Positions 22,900-34,262 of a stretch of 64,000 nt of DNA are shown piece by piece. The stretch lies in NCBI GenBank assembly GCA_035610365.1, contig CM069432.1, positions 276,557,482 to 276,621,481 of the forward strand. Direction: 5' to 3'. The notes beneath the pieces were generated by a model, which had not been told where the DNA came from, made no database searches, and saw only the letters and a list, made by a program, of their open reading frames with translations. A program made the position numbers and the translations under genes. Source of the stretch: Aquatica leii (lineage: Eukaryota; Arthropoda; Insecta; Coleoptera; Lampyridae). Within the stretch, counting starts at the first letter, position 1, and the number at the start of each line of letters is the position of its first letter.

Positions 22900-24029
22900 T
22901 TATCTTTTATAATTTTTCAGGGGACAATCTCTTTTCAAAGACCAGCAGTAATCTGCCATCATGTGACAATCCCATCGACCCTGATACCTTTCCTCCATCA
23001 CTTTTAGATCTTGGTGGAACCGCTCTTCCTGTTCCTCACTATAATTTCTTAAGTTATCCGAAAATTTATCTAGATGATTGCGCAGATAGTGTAACTTAAT
23101 ACTCATATTTGCTCCTAAAGTCTGAAAGTTTGTCAGCATATTTTGCACAATTTCTTCATAATTTGCTGCTTTATGATTACCTAGGAAATTTTCGACAACC
23201 AACACAAAACTTCTCCAAGCTTTACTTTCCGGAACAGTCATAACTTTGATAAAATCTGAGTCTTTCATCAATTGCCGTATTTGAGGACTATCAAATATTT
23301 CACCTTTAAATTTTTCCATACTAAGCTTCGGAAATTTTCTGCATATGTAATTAAAACAATCTCCATCCTTGTTCAACGCTTTTACAAATTGCTTCATGAT
23401 ACCTAACTTAATATGTAATGGTGGAAGTATGATTTTGTCTCTGCTGACCAGCGGCTGCCTTGTTACATTAGCTTTACCGACAGTTAAAGAATTTCTTACA
23501 GGCCAAATATCTTGTTCCCAATGAAGTTGTTTTGCTCTACTGTCCCACATACAAATAAAGCAAGGGTATTTTGTGTATCCACTTTGTTGGCCAAATAAAA
23601 AATTAACCATTTTTAAATCCACACAGATCGGCCATTGATGCTCCGAGAATTTAATTTTCTCTAAAACTAATTTTACATTAGGCGCCATTCAGTAGATTTG
23701 TATTCTTTTAAACCCATGTCTAGAAGCAGCTTCGCGATATCATTACAATACACCAATCCTTCATTGTCGCTAAAAGATTGTAATAACTCCTTTTCTCGCG
23801 TTCTGTATGTAGTAATTCTTGCTATTGGTGCCAATAAATTTTTTCTTTCACTCTTGAGGCTAACAGTTCTGATCCTTGTTTTGATAAATTGAGATCACGT
23901 ATTAAATCACTGAGTTCATTTTGAGAAAATAACTTTGGCGTAGATGTTTCAGCCTCCCAATCACTTCCACTGGTAGACGGTCCCGATTTCTGTGAATTTG
24001 ACAACATCATTGTTTCTGAGGACATGCGA
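22900..24029 (-). pseudogene. Transposon-associated gene of unknown function, C-terminal part
   Basis: The minus-strand translation runs MSSETMMLSNSQKSG, LFSQNELSDLIRDLNLSKQG, LVYCNDIAKLLLDMG, then (after a deletion) KIKFSEHQWPICVDLKMVNF, SGYTKYPCFICMWDSRAKQ, LPPLHIKLGIMKQFVKALNK, NMSIKLHYLRNHLDKF, SEEQEERFHQDLKVMEERYQ and MMADYCW. I recognise this as a multicopy arthropod family usually annotated 'uncharacterized protein'; its molecular role is not established. Conserved Cys/His (CFIC, FHQD) hint at metal binding or a nuclease-like fold, which is inference. The last 262 codons are open; breaks lie at 23690-23825. Its N-terminal part is at 27178-27454, separated by an inserted RTE LINE. Confidence 0.75.
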
Positions 24030-24030
24030 A

Positions 24031-27000
24031 TTACTTTTGAAACGTAAATAGGCCGAGGGAGACTGTGTAAAACCGGACATTTCGTAGACTGTAAGTCTGG
24101 GTATGCCCTCGGGGGAACCTGTAATCCCTAGAGGGCGCGTCCCCAGGTGGCGGATAGGGAAATGCCCGGTAGATATACCAGGTAGCAGGGTAATCAAATA
24201 CCTCCCGCGGACCAACAGGTAAAAGCAGCGTCTGACCCAGATTGGGCGGCTGCAAACAGCGTCTGTTCCCCATGTGAGAGGCGGCTGACTACACACTCGC
24301 CAACACGCAGTAGGATAGCGCGGCGTTTTAAAATCCTATACCCCACAACCAACTGAGAGTCAGCCTCAAGACACAGATCTGGACCAAAAACACGACGTTT
24401 AAACATTGCTACCTACAATACACAAACACTCTTATCCGAAGAAAAACTAGCACAATTGGAAGAAGAACTAGAACACATAAAATGGGACGTAGCAGGAATG
24501 AGTGAATTAAGAAGAAAACATGAAAGCCAAATACAGCTGACATCAGGAAACATACTTTACTACAAAGGAGAAGAGAAAGCGCTATTAAGAGGAGTTGGGT
24601 TTATAATACACAAAAGGCATGCAAAGAACATAATAGATATAAGAAGTATAGGCTCAAGAGTTATATATTTAATTTTAAAACTGAACAACAGATACAACAT
24701 CAAAATAATACAAGCCTATGCACCTACATCGCAAGGATCTGACGAAGAAGTAGAGACCTTCTATGATGATATCACAAAGGCAAACGAAAATACCCCAACA
24801 CATTATACACTCCTCGTTAGATACTTCAACACAAAGATAGGACAAAAGGAGGACGAAGTGGAAACATCAATGGGGCAATATGAAGTAGGAGAACGAAACG
24901 AGAGAGGTAGAACTCTATTAGGATTCTGTCTGCAAAACAACATTTTTATAATGAACAGTTTCTTTAAAAGAACGAAAACAGAAAATGAAGCTGGAAGAGT
25001 CCAGATGGCATCACCAAGAAGGAAGTAGACTTTATAATCTCAAATAAACGGCAAATTATAAAAAACGTTGAAGTTTTAAAGAAATTTTCCATTGGAAGCG
25101 ATCACCGCGTGGTGAGAACTACTATAAATATCAATCTAAAACACAAAAGAGATAACCTTGTAAAAAACAGGTTAAAGGTAATAATGGAAAATGGACAAAT
25201 GTCGAAAACCGGCAAGAATACACAGACATGATAGAAGAACGACTAAATCAGATAAAAGATGAAGATAGCATCGAAGAAAGAAACGACGTTATTGTAAAAA
25301 CACTAAAGGAAGCAACTCAGAAATACTGTAGCAAAGGAAACCTACGCACTAGTAAGATCAGTGCCAACACAAAATCCCTAATAAAAGAAAGGAGAGAAAT
25401 GGGAGACAAAAACTCAGAGGAATTCAGAAAAATCAATAAGGAAATATCAAAAGAAGTTAGAAAAGATATTCGATATATACCACAAAATACACCACAAAAC
25501 TCATCGAAACAATCAAACAAAATAAAAAACTGAAAGTTCTGAAACGTCAAATAAATATTGGAACAAAAAGTATAATGAAACTAAAAGATGAGAATGGAAA
25601 TACGATTACAAACAAATCTGATATTGTAAAAACTACAGAAAACTTCTATCGCAAACTATACAAAAATGAAAACCCTGCAGAAGTAAAAGACATAAAATAT
25701 ATCAGAAACCAAGGATCGGAAGATATACCTGAAATCAAAGATCAACAGGAGACGATGGAATAGTTATTGAGACAATCAAAGAAGGCGGACTAGCTGTCCT
25801 AAAAATCTAGAAATCTCTATTTAACGAATGTCTCATAGAGCAAAAAACACCCACTCGATGGGACAGGCCATCATTACTCTGATACATAAAAAAGAAGACG
25901 CTGCAAATCTGACCAACTACAGACCTATTAGCTTGCTACAACACCTATAAGCTCTTTGCGAGAATACTATCAAAACGTATAAGTGTAAAACTTGACCTAT
26001 ACCAACCAAGAGTATTGGCTGGATTTAGAGTAGGGTTTAGTACGAATGATCACCTAACAGTACTTAAACTACTAATTGAAAAATGCGTAGAATACAACAA
26101 GCCTCTTATGCTGATATTTGTAGATTATTAAAAGGCATTTGATTCGATAAATCAGCAACAACTCTTCCATGCTCTTTCGCAATGCCGAATAGATTCCAGA
26201 TACACGGGTTTACTAAAATACATAACTACGCAACCGCATCAGTAAGATTACACGAAGACACCAACACATTTCAAATAGAAAAAGAGGTAAGACAAGGAGA
26301 TGTCATATCCCCTAAATTATTCACGACACTCTTAGAATATAGTACAAAAACCTAGATTGGGAACAGTGTGGAATTAACATCAATGGTGAACTACTAAATC
26401 ATCTAAGATTTGCCGATGATCTAGTCCTAATCACAGTTAGGATAGACAAAACAAATAAAATGCTACAAGAACTCAAAGCTGCCTCAAAGGAAGTCGGACT
26501 TGACATAAACTGTACAAAGACAAAATATATGACAAACCTGGTCCTGAGCGATAACATTTCGGCAGATGATATAAAAATCAAACAAGTATACTCATACAAA
26601 TACCTGGGACACGAGTTAACCATTGTGAGAGACAATCAAACCCACGAACTGAAGAGAAGAATTAATTCAACATGGACAGCCTACGGTAAGCTCAGCAACA
26701 TCTTTAAATCAGATATCCTAATATGCCTGAAAAGGAAAACGTTCGATCAGTGCATACTCCCTGTTCTCACTTATGGGACTGAAACACTAACATTGACCAA
26801 GAAAACCATAAAGAAAATAAGAGTAACACAGACGGCAATGGAAAGGGTGAATGCTAGGAATAACACTTAGAGACAAAATACCAAACACTACAATTAGGCA
26901 GCAAACAAAGGTAAAGGATGCTGTTTTGAGGATAGCTGAGCTGAAGTGGAACTGGGCGGGACACGTGGCAAGACTGAAAGATGAGAGATGGACTAGACGA

Positions 27001-27177
27001 ATGATTGAATGGAGACCCAGGCAAGACGCATTCAGAAGCAGAGGTAGACCACCAACAAGATGGGCCGATGATGTAAAAAGAGTTGCAGGAAATTGGATCC
27101 AGATCGCACAGGACAGAAACAAATGGAAGGGTTTGAAGGAGGCCTATGTACAGCAGTGCACGTTTGATTTCGATTAA
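24031..27177 (+). mobile_element. RTE-like LINE, near full length, inserted into a gene
   Basis: A GC-rich 5' region (24043-24400) with CCGAGGGAGACTGTG, ATGCCCTCGGGGGAACCTGT and CAGGTGGCGGATAGGG precedes a coding region of apurinic-type endonuclease then reverse transcriptase. The element ends with a C-terminal domain at 27160-27177. It sits, in opposite orientation, exactly between the N- and C-terminal parts of the minus-strand gene of unknown function, which dates it as younger than that gene copy. No target duplication was recognised. Confidence 0.82.
24400..27177 (+). pseudogene. RTE-type endonuclease-reverse transcriptase, broken
   Basis: The endonuclease part opens with NIATYNTQTLLSEEKL and WDVAGMSELRRKHES (the catalytic Glu in SELR) and IKIIQAYAPTSQGSDEEV, up to a frame break near 25025. 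A linker region with purine-rich, Lys/Glu-rich sequence spans 25230-25760. Reverse transcriptase blocks are LMLIFVDY.KAFDSI near 26105, EVRQGDVISPKLF near 26285, and HLRFADDLVLIT near 26400 (the FADD active site). The C-terminal domain reads VYSYKYLGHELT, RRINSTWTAYGKL, LTYGTETLTLTKK, MLGITLRDK, LKWNWAGHVARL and GRPPTRWADDVKR. At least five frameshifts or stops interrupt it. Confidence 0.85.
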
Positions 27178-27454
27178 AACCTTTAACATCTACTACGCAA
27201 AAGTAACAATCATCTAAATGATTCGTAGGCTCCATCCAGATCATAGGAATACCAAAGTTTAATCCAAAACGTTCTCCTTTTTTCCACAACCGTAAAGACT
27301 CAACTAAAGACTTACAAACTTTATTAGGAACCCATGGTTTACCTAACTTGTCCATTTTAAAACCGAAATAAGCAACTAAGGTCTCCTTGACAAAGTCTCT
27401 GATATTTCTTTTTTGTTTTTTTTTGGTATATAAACACCGCAAATATAACAAAAT
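27178..27454 (-). pseudogene. N-terminal part of the unknown gene split by the LINE
   Basis: The minus strand reads RNIRDFVKETLVAYFGFKMD, KPWVPNKVCKSLVESLRLW, GLNFGIPMIWMEPTNHLDDC and YFCVVDVKGFN. This is the conserved N-terminal block of the same multicopy arthropod family whose C-terminal block lies at 22900-24029. The residues VKGFN end exactly where the RTE LINE C-terminal sequence stops on the other strand. The putative zinc-binding cysteines are partly changed (KSL where a Cys is usual). The upstream start is unclear. Confidence 0.7.
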
Positions 27455-28190
27455 AAATCAATTTTTTTGTGACGAACTCATATTTTAGAAGACAAGACAA
27501 ATATATTAGAATGGACATTCAGTAATTGAAACAAAATATTAATCCATGACAACTTATCCAGATTCACCTGTAAGTACTACAATATTGTCAAATAACTAAG
27601 ATCTCAGCTGTCCTGTGGAGCAAGGGGTCTGAGAGTGGGGATCACGTGATGTTTGTATGCGCGAGAAAGTTGCGCAGAAGCCTAATCATGACTGGAAAAT
27701 TAAATTTTATTTCTATTAAGCCGATAATTGTAATATACGATATGCAATAATCATGAAAATACGAACACATTGAGAACTTTCATAAATATATTCGTAATCT
27801 GAGCACTTGAAAACATAAAAATTTGCGATGACATCCAAGGCAACAAAAAAAAGTTTTTTTTTGTAGAGCTGTGTTTTCCAATACACATGCACGTGATCCA
27901 ATAGCATTCAAATAAAATTCAAAACATTGTTGCAAACAATGTAATAAAAATCCCAATCACTATCAAAAACGGAGACATTTTACAACCTCCTTTAAATTCA
28001 ACAGACAATTGAAGAGCTTAGTGGATGAAGATGTACAGGTATAAATGAAAAGCACACAATAAAGATGTATTTAACAATAAAAATATATAGGTAGGGTTTT
28101 TAAAGAACTTTGTTTTTTTTCCTTTTCGAATACGTGATTCGTAAAAATATTTATATTCATTTTTAATGTACGGAAATTGTTGTTGCAAAT
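27455..28190. other. Spacer without recognised features
   Basis: No coding similarity was found on either strand; AT-rich, with one GC-richer patch around 27600-27660. Confidence 0.35.
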
Positions 28191-30265
28191 GTTCAATTTT
28201 CTTCTGGTGTAAGCTTAGCTCTCATTTCAGTGGTCTTTTCCAAATCAATGAGATTTCCAATCCGTACGGGCACCGTGACACCACGACTCTTCTTAAACAA
28301 GTCAACTTTTTTGAATGGTGTATAAGGATCGCAGCAGTCCTTGTATAAATAGGAACCGATCTCCTCCAGTCGTATCCACTTCACTCCGTCCTCTGAAGGC
28401 CACTTTCTCGTTTAATACATTCTTTTTCCGGTTAATGAGCTTTAGCCTATTGGAAAGTGTTTTAAAACTTCTGAAATTCTGTCATGTTAATAACGCGATT
28501 ATTTTTTCCGCTCTTTACTATAATTTCGCGATATTGGTACGGAAGAAATATAGTTTCGTATTTTCTCAAGCTTTTTTCGATTCTTCCAAAATCTCTGTCA
28601 CTATCAAGATATGAATGACCTACTTATAGGAACTTGTGTTCAATCACTTTGAAATATCCCTTTAATATGAGATATTGGTAATGGTTGAATTTTTGTTCTG
28701 GCCAGAACAAGAATGTGACCAGATAATAAGGTGGTCATTACTTCTCAAGGATTCGTAAAATTCAAACAGCTACCTCGCTACTCCCACGACAAGCAACGTC
28801 TTTAGTCCACGTGAAAAAGTTAGAAGCAGCATTCTAAGAGTTGGTTATTATGTGCACCCCCAGGTTGTAAAACCAGATTTGTCTAAGATAGAAAGATTTA
28901 GTTACAGTTAGTTTTGGTAACGGCATAGTTTATTGTAAGTCAACCGTGAGATAAGCAATGTTATTTCTCTCTTTTAGTAATTCCCTGTCGAGTTTTTGTA
29001 AATCAAATGCTTCTCGATAGTTTGTTACATGAATTTCATCTACCTCTCCCAATTCGTAAGTGTTAAACGTGTCGCTTCTTGGATGACCAAAAGATAAGTG
29101 AATTTTGAAGAAAATATGTGGCCATATACCATGTATACCAGCTTCAAGACATTTCAACTTATAAAGTTGAAACATCTTCGTCAAAGACACTAAGGGTGAC
29201 AGATACTTTTTGTAAATATTCTTTTGCCTCGAATAATGTGATTCTTTGCTTGGAAAAGATCCTATGTGCTTCTCGATGTATTCAGTCACCTCTGGCACAA
29301 TCTTATGTGGCCGATTGTTGTGCGTTCCACGGCAGTCAGGTGGAGGAACGCTACAACCAGTCTTAATCGATTTTTGAATGTGATCATTTTTTTCTCTACC
29401 AATCTGGAAAAGAGATGACAATGTCGTTTTATAGACTCTCACATTGTTGCACTCGTTTTTTACAATGTACCGGTACAATGCGGATTTGTGCCTTGCTGCC
29501 TCTTTTCTCATTCTTTGCACAGTTACTAATGAAACTGGAGGGGACACCTTTCCTTGCACAATATTCCAAAATTAGCATTTTTTCTTTCAATATCTTTACC
29601 GGAATACGATTTGTACTTTTGATCCCTTTCTCTCAAAAAAGGTGCTTCTTTCTTTTTCCATTTCTCAGGGTTACGTTTTCTCTTTCTAGATGTATGTCTT
29701 GGAGAGAACAACTAATGTTTTTTTCGTACTTGCGTTTTGTTTGTCTAATGTTGTATAATCGTTCTTAACAGCAGAATACTGGCCACCGGCAGCAGATTCT
29801 TGATGATGAGACTTCAGGCTTATTCCACTGTTACTTTCGACATAAGAACTGAAATCATTAAAATTATTAATTTCAGCACCACTAATCTCGTTGCAGGGCT
29901 AATCTAACTCGGTGCTGCGAGTTTTATCTGAGGTCCGCGTATTCTTACAATCATTTTTGGCAAACCTTCGACAATTTCTTCGATCATCATTATAATCGTC
30001 TGAATCGGATGAACTTGACTCAGGCTTTGGTAAATATTCATCGCCGCTGGTATCAACATCTGGGACAAAACCTGAGAAAAAATAATGTATTAATAAATAA
30101 CTAAAGATTAATCTATGATGCTCAATAAATTACCCAAAAGGGGAAGTTTTATCTAGCGTACTGGAGAGTTGTTGCTAAAGAATTCCATTCATTAATCAAT
30201 TTTCTTTGTTTAGTTAAGTAAAAAAAAACACTTTTTCTGACAATTTAGTGTTATTATTACGAACA

Positions 30266-31200
30266 TGTTATGTTAAAAATGAGTAGTTCAATTCGCGAGT
30301 ATGAAAATTTCTCTTCAACTATGAAATTTGTCCGTAGAATTCCCTACTCTTTCGTCGAAATTGTCAAATTTTATACAGCATTTTTAATTCACTTCCTGTA
30401 AGACCATCTACGAGTTCTGTAGTTTTACGCCCGGGGCAATCTTCACCTTTAGATCATTTCACGCGATAATGCAATTATATTTGTAAGGTTGAATCGGGCG
30501 AATATTGGTACCCACTACATGTTTACCGTTATCACCGAAGATAACTAGCAGGTGACCTAGTTAGAAAACTTCCATGACGTCACATTATTGATAACGTTAT
30601 TATCTTATACACCGTCACGGGTTGGAAACCTGCAGGATTATCCCTCTTTTGAAGATTAACTACGACAAACACTGGGGAAATTAATGCTGCTAAGTCGAAG
30701 GGAAACGCTGCGCATTTGCGTTCTTAAATGATTGGATGCTAAGGAGACCTTTTACTTGTGCTAACATTATATGCTTGTTTAGATTGGGTTTAATATTACT
30801 TTTTAGACATCTGAAGTACGGAATTAGCTAATCCCCTACTGGATAAAACCTAACTGTGAGTATTACTATTTCAATTTTTTTCTTCGATTTGTACTTCGGT
30901 GGTCATATCGTTTATGACCGTACGTGCATGTTAAGTTAACACAATTAATAATATTTTTGTGCTTCACAAACTCATAAACAGTGTGCGTTGAGTCTCGAAT
31001 GCTTAAATTGTTTGTCTACAATTTTAAGATTTGCGAATATAAATTCAGACGTTATGTTTATGTAAAAGTTTAGACCGACAGGGTCAGCTTGTTGTACGAT
31101 GTGTTGCTCACTATTCGACGCAACTTATAATTCATTCGACCCACGTATAAATATTTGCGAAAACTTCCATTTATGTACTTTCTTCATCTTCTATGATAAA

Positions 31201-31242
<42 letters not shown>

Positions 31243-31443
31243 TGTGTTATTACTTCTGTGGTGTTATTTATTCTTTTCCAGCTACGGGTAGAGTTAGACG
31301 GTATCTCCCTAATTTAATCTTTCATCGTCTTGGCGCCTTTTTTAGATTTACGTTATAATTTTGCATAACAAAGCCTGCAATCCCTCTCCGAAGAAGCTGT
31401 GCTAGCCGTTGCTTTGTTTTGTTACAAAAAGACCAGCGTAACA
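30266..31443 (+). mobile_element. Solo LTR family 3, copy 1 (1178 bp)
   Basis: Begins TGTTATGTTAAAAATG and ends CCAGCGTAACA, so it has TG...CA ends with short inverted termini (TGTTA/TAACA). It is similar along its length to 51700-52887 and, inverted and truncated, to 36600-37320. A TATA-like GTATAAATATT lies near 31147 and CTACGGGTAGAGTTAGACG near 31282. The flanks (AACA and ATTT) do not match, so no target duplication remains here. It lies within the intron of the broken DDE-type gene. Confidence 0.65.
31203..31241. repeat. (TA)n microsatellite
   Basis: About 19 uninterrupted TA units inside LTR copy 1. The corresponding position in the copy at 51.7-52.9 kb lacks the run, so it expanded after insertion. 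Confidence 0.95.
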
Positions 31444-32121
31444 ATTTATTCTTGGCGGTCCAACTCGAGGAACCTGATTTTCTCGTAACAAGAAATTAAC
31501 GTCAGGTTTAGTGATGTTTACCAAAAAAATAATTTTTTTTAAAAACACCAAATACATAAAAAGTCATTTTTAACACTTGTATAAATAAATAAATTAATAA
31601 CTATTTTAATATGGTTTTGGCCTAATGTGCGTGTGTTTATATGCATCTTGTAAACTTACCTTTATAGAATTCCCAAACATTACTCAAAATTACTTGGTCA
31701 CTGTTTCGCTCCAATTGAACTGACGATGTTCCTTCTTTTGGGTCACAGTCTGTTTCTTGGTAATATGAATCTAAAATATGATTTATTTTAGGTTCCAAAT
31801 TTTTTTAATAAACCTACTTTAAGCAGATATAACAATTAAAAAGTATCGCTGGCTTCCGGTCAATGAAGTCTACATTATTTAAAAACCTCACTGTTTTAGT
31901 TCTCGTTATTCAGATCAGCTGTTCAATTTGAACCATTATTAAATTTTTTAACGGCTTCTTTAACCATACGTCTGTCTCTTGATTCCATAATAAAACACAA
32001 AAACTTTAATCTGTGAACATTAGTTACATAACCTCAAACTCTACACATTCGCGTACACGTCTTGATTCCGTTAAACTGTTGCATTATTACTTTTACAATA
32101 ATCGATACTCAGGGAGCATTT

Positions 32122-32374
32122 AACATGTTCTTGTGGAAAACATGTTATGTAGCTCGAGTTTCGCACTTTCCAGCGGATGAAGGTGTCAACTGCCTTTAAC
32201 ATGTTCTTCCACCAGCACAGCAATGCCTAACTATAAACATAACATGTTCATCCTCTACAAACAGCCTCTGTGTAATGTTTACTGAAACGAAAAAACAAGG
32301 TATGAACAAATGCATATCTAACATGTTCTTCCATATTAAAATCTCAATTTTAGCAGTTTCTAACATAACATGTT
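32122..32374. repeat. Cluster of six AACATGTT palindromes
   Basis: Perfect AACATGTT octamers start at 32122, 32139, 32198, 32241, 32320 and 32367. Two extended forms recur: TAACATGTTCTT (32121, 32197, 32319) and CATAACATGTT (32238, 32364, and inverted at 32139). The octamer also resembles the core of p53-type half sites (RRRCWWGYYY), but no function can be shown. The cluster lies directly upstream of the gypsy pol fragment and outside any coding region. Confidence 0.8.
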
Positions 32375-32389
32375 TATACACTAAGCTCT

Positions 32390-34262
32390 TCAATTAGAAG
32401 CAATAGTTACAGCTCAAAATGGTTATTGTTCATTACCACTCACAGTACCTACTCTATCTGAAATTAATTTTACTGAACGAATAGATGTAGTCCCTTTAGC
32501 ACAGCAAGAAATAATTAAACCACCCAAAGAAAACTCTAAACTTTTAAACATTGCAAACATTATAAGAACAAAAAATCTAAATATTGAAGAAGAAAAAATA
32601 GTAACCTCTTTTAAACAATATCAAGATGTGTTTTATAACGAAAATTGTGATTTAACCTTTACAAATGAAGTCAAACATGAGATTAGAACCAAGGGTGAAG
32701 AACCATTATATATTAAACCACTTAGACATTCACATAGTATAAAAATCAAAATTAAAAATGAAATAAAGACAATTGGACAATAAAATTATACAACCCTCAA
32801 TATCTTCTTACGGTGCACCAGTTTGGATTGTACCAAATAAGGCAGATGCCTCAGGTAAAAGAAAATTCAGAATGGTAATAGACTATAGAAGACTAAACAA
32901 TAGAAGATAGATATTCATTCCCAAGGATAGAGGAAGTAATAGATAACTTAGGAAAATGCTGCTATTTTATAATCCTTGACTTGGCACAAGGATTTCATCA
33001 AATCTAAATGGACCAAAAAGCTATTGAAACGTCCGAGAAATTACTTGCAAATGCAAGAGCCTTCTAGAACTGTTATCTAGTTTCTAGAAGATATAGCGAA
33101 AAGTGAGGAACGATGGAGAAGAATTCGCCGATGTCTATAAAAGCCGAAGATGGAAATCGTAGGTCAGTTATTGTCGAAACGCGAATGCAGCTGTATTAAG
33201 AAGATAATTAAGGTGAAGATAAATAAGTGATTAGCACGCGCGACGTTTTACATAAATACAGTGTACACCGAATCGAGAATAATCGTGTATGTGATAAATA
33301 GTGTAAACAAATCCGAAGACGTTATCTTATCTTATCTTAAGTGTTATACAACGGTTATACATAAATTATAGTGTAAGTGTTTCTTTTATTATTAGATTTA
33401 ATTAGTTCGGTTAATTTAAAAGTATACATATTTCTATAATAAGTAAACGTAGTTTTATTCGTTTAAATAAATTAGTTAATAATAAATAAAATACGTAACA
33501 CTATTGAAAAGACGACCTTTACGGTAAATAATGAACCTTACCAATATAAACGAATGCCTTTTGGGCTAAGGAATGCTACCAGTACATTCCAGAGAGTAAT
33601 GGATAAGATTCTAAAAGAATACCTACACAAATTTTGTTTCGTCTACATGGACGATGTTGTTATATTTTTCCAATCGTTGCAAAAACATCTTATCCACATA
33701 AGAAACATTTTTAATAAGATAAGAGAGTACAACTTAAAAATCCAGCTGGGCAAATTGAAATTCCTGCGTAAAGAAGTTGGAATGTTAGGACACTCCAGAA
33801 GGCATCAAACCAAATCCCGCAAAATTCTAAAATATCCAATTCTAGGTACTCAGAAAAAAATTATCTTTTCTATGCCTTGGATACTATCGTAGATTTATCT
33901 CCAACTTTGTTCAAATATTCTCTCCTTTGATAAAGTGTCTTCGAAAAAATACCCGAATTAATATTCAAGATCCAGAATATACATCAGCATTTAACCTTTG
34001 CAGAAAGAAATTATTCTACCATTGAAAAAGAACTTCTAGCAATCCTTGATGCCACTAAACATTTTAGACCCTATTTGTTTGGACAAAACTTTATAATTGA
34101 AACTGACCACAATCCATTAGTGTGGTTATACAAAATCAAAGAACCAAATTCCCGTTTAATTGGATGGAAATTAAAACTAGATGAATTTAATTTCTCCATC
34201 TAATACAAAAAGGTAAAGAGAAATTACGTTGCAGATGCATTAACCAGAATTGAAATGAATTA
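32390..34262 (+). mobile_element. Ty3/gypsy pol fragment (17.6-like), with nested solo LTR
   Basis: The pre-RT linker is readable at 32396-32780 (LPLTVPTLSEINFTERIDVV, DVFYNENCDLTFTNEVKHEI). The RT fingers ([27 protein letters not shown]) and part of the palm are followed by a 476-bp solo LTR and then by the rest of RT: KTTFTVNNEPYQYKRMPFGL and FVYMDDVVIF with an intact YMDD at about 33648. RNase H is at 33985-34262 ([33 protein letters not shown]), ending DALTRIEMN-stop. Integrase is absent. Stops and shifts occur throughout, and RT loses frame near 33890. Confidence 0.87.
33025..33500 (+). mobile_element. Solo LTR (476 bp) nested in gypsy reverse transcriptase
   Basis: The insert runs from TGAAACGTCCGAG to TACGTAACA (TG...CA) and is flanked by CTAT on both sides (33021-33024, 33501-33504). 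Removing it with one CTAT restores the gypsy frame around the AIEK|TTF codons, proving insertion. It has a TATA box at 33136 (TATAAAA). Two perfect TTCTAGAA inverted pairs at 33062 and 33082 fit the nTTCnnGAAn heat-shock element pattern. The donor element family is not identifiable from the LTR alone. Confidence 0.85.

Larger units (their letters stand above)
28193..31771 (-). pseudogene. Spliced DDE-type transposase-like gene of unnamed insect family, broken
   Basis: An upstream exon (31771-31659) has a good acceptor (ATATTTTAG) and donor (GTAAGTTTAC) on the minus strand. It joins in phase to an exon starting at 30072 (acceptor TTTTTTCTCAG): ...NVWEFYKG|FVPDVDTSGDEYLPKPE. Downstream are KRKRNPEKWKKK, VTVQRMRKEAARHKSALYRY, NNRPHKIVPEVTEYIEKHIG, SFPSKESHYSRQ, SLTKMFQLYKLKC, NIAYLTVDLQ (first Asp) and PLPKLTVTKSFYLRQIWFYN. 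Then comes IIWSHSCSGQNKNST, where His replaces the expected second Asp, and the C-terminal part FKKVDLFKKSRG ends near 28193. A TAG near 29900 and several shifts break it. The intron holds a 1.18-kb solo LTR. I know the family as abundant in insect genomes; its superfamily is uncertain. Confidence 0.72.

Noticed and set aside
23961-24406. Three overlapping minus-strand frames with Arg/Pro/Gly-rich products.
   Set aside because: They are the antisense of the GC-rich 5' region of the RTE LINE; no similarity supports them.
32196-32393. Minus-strand frame across the AACATGTT cluster.
   Set aside because: No similarity; the open frame is a by-product of the repeated palindromes.
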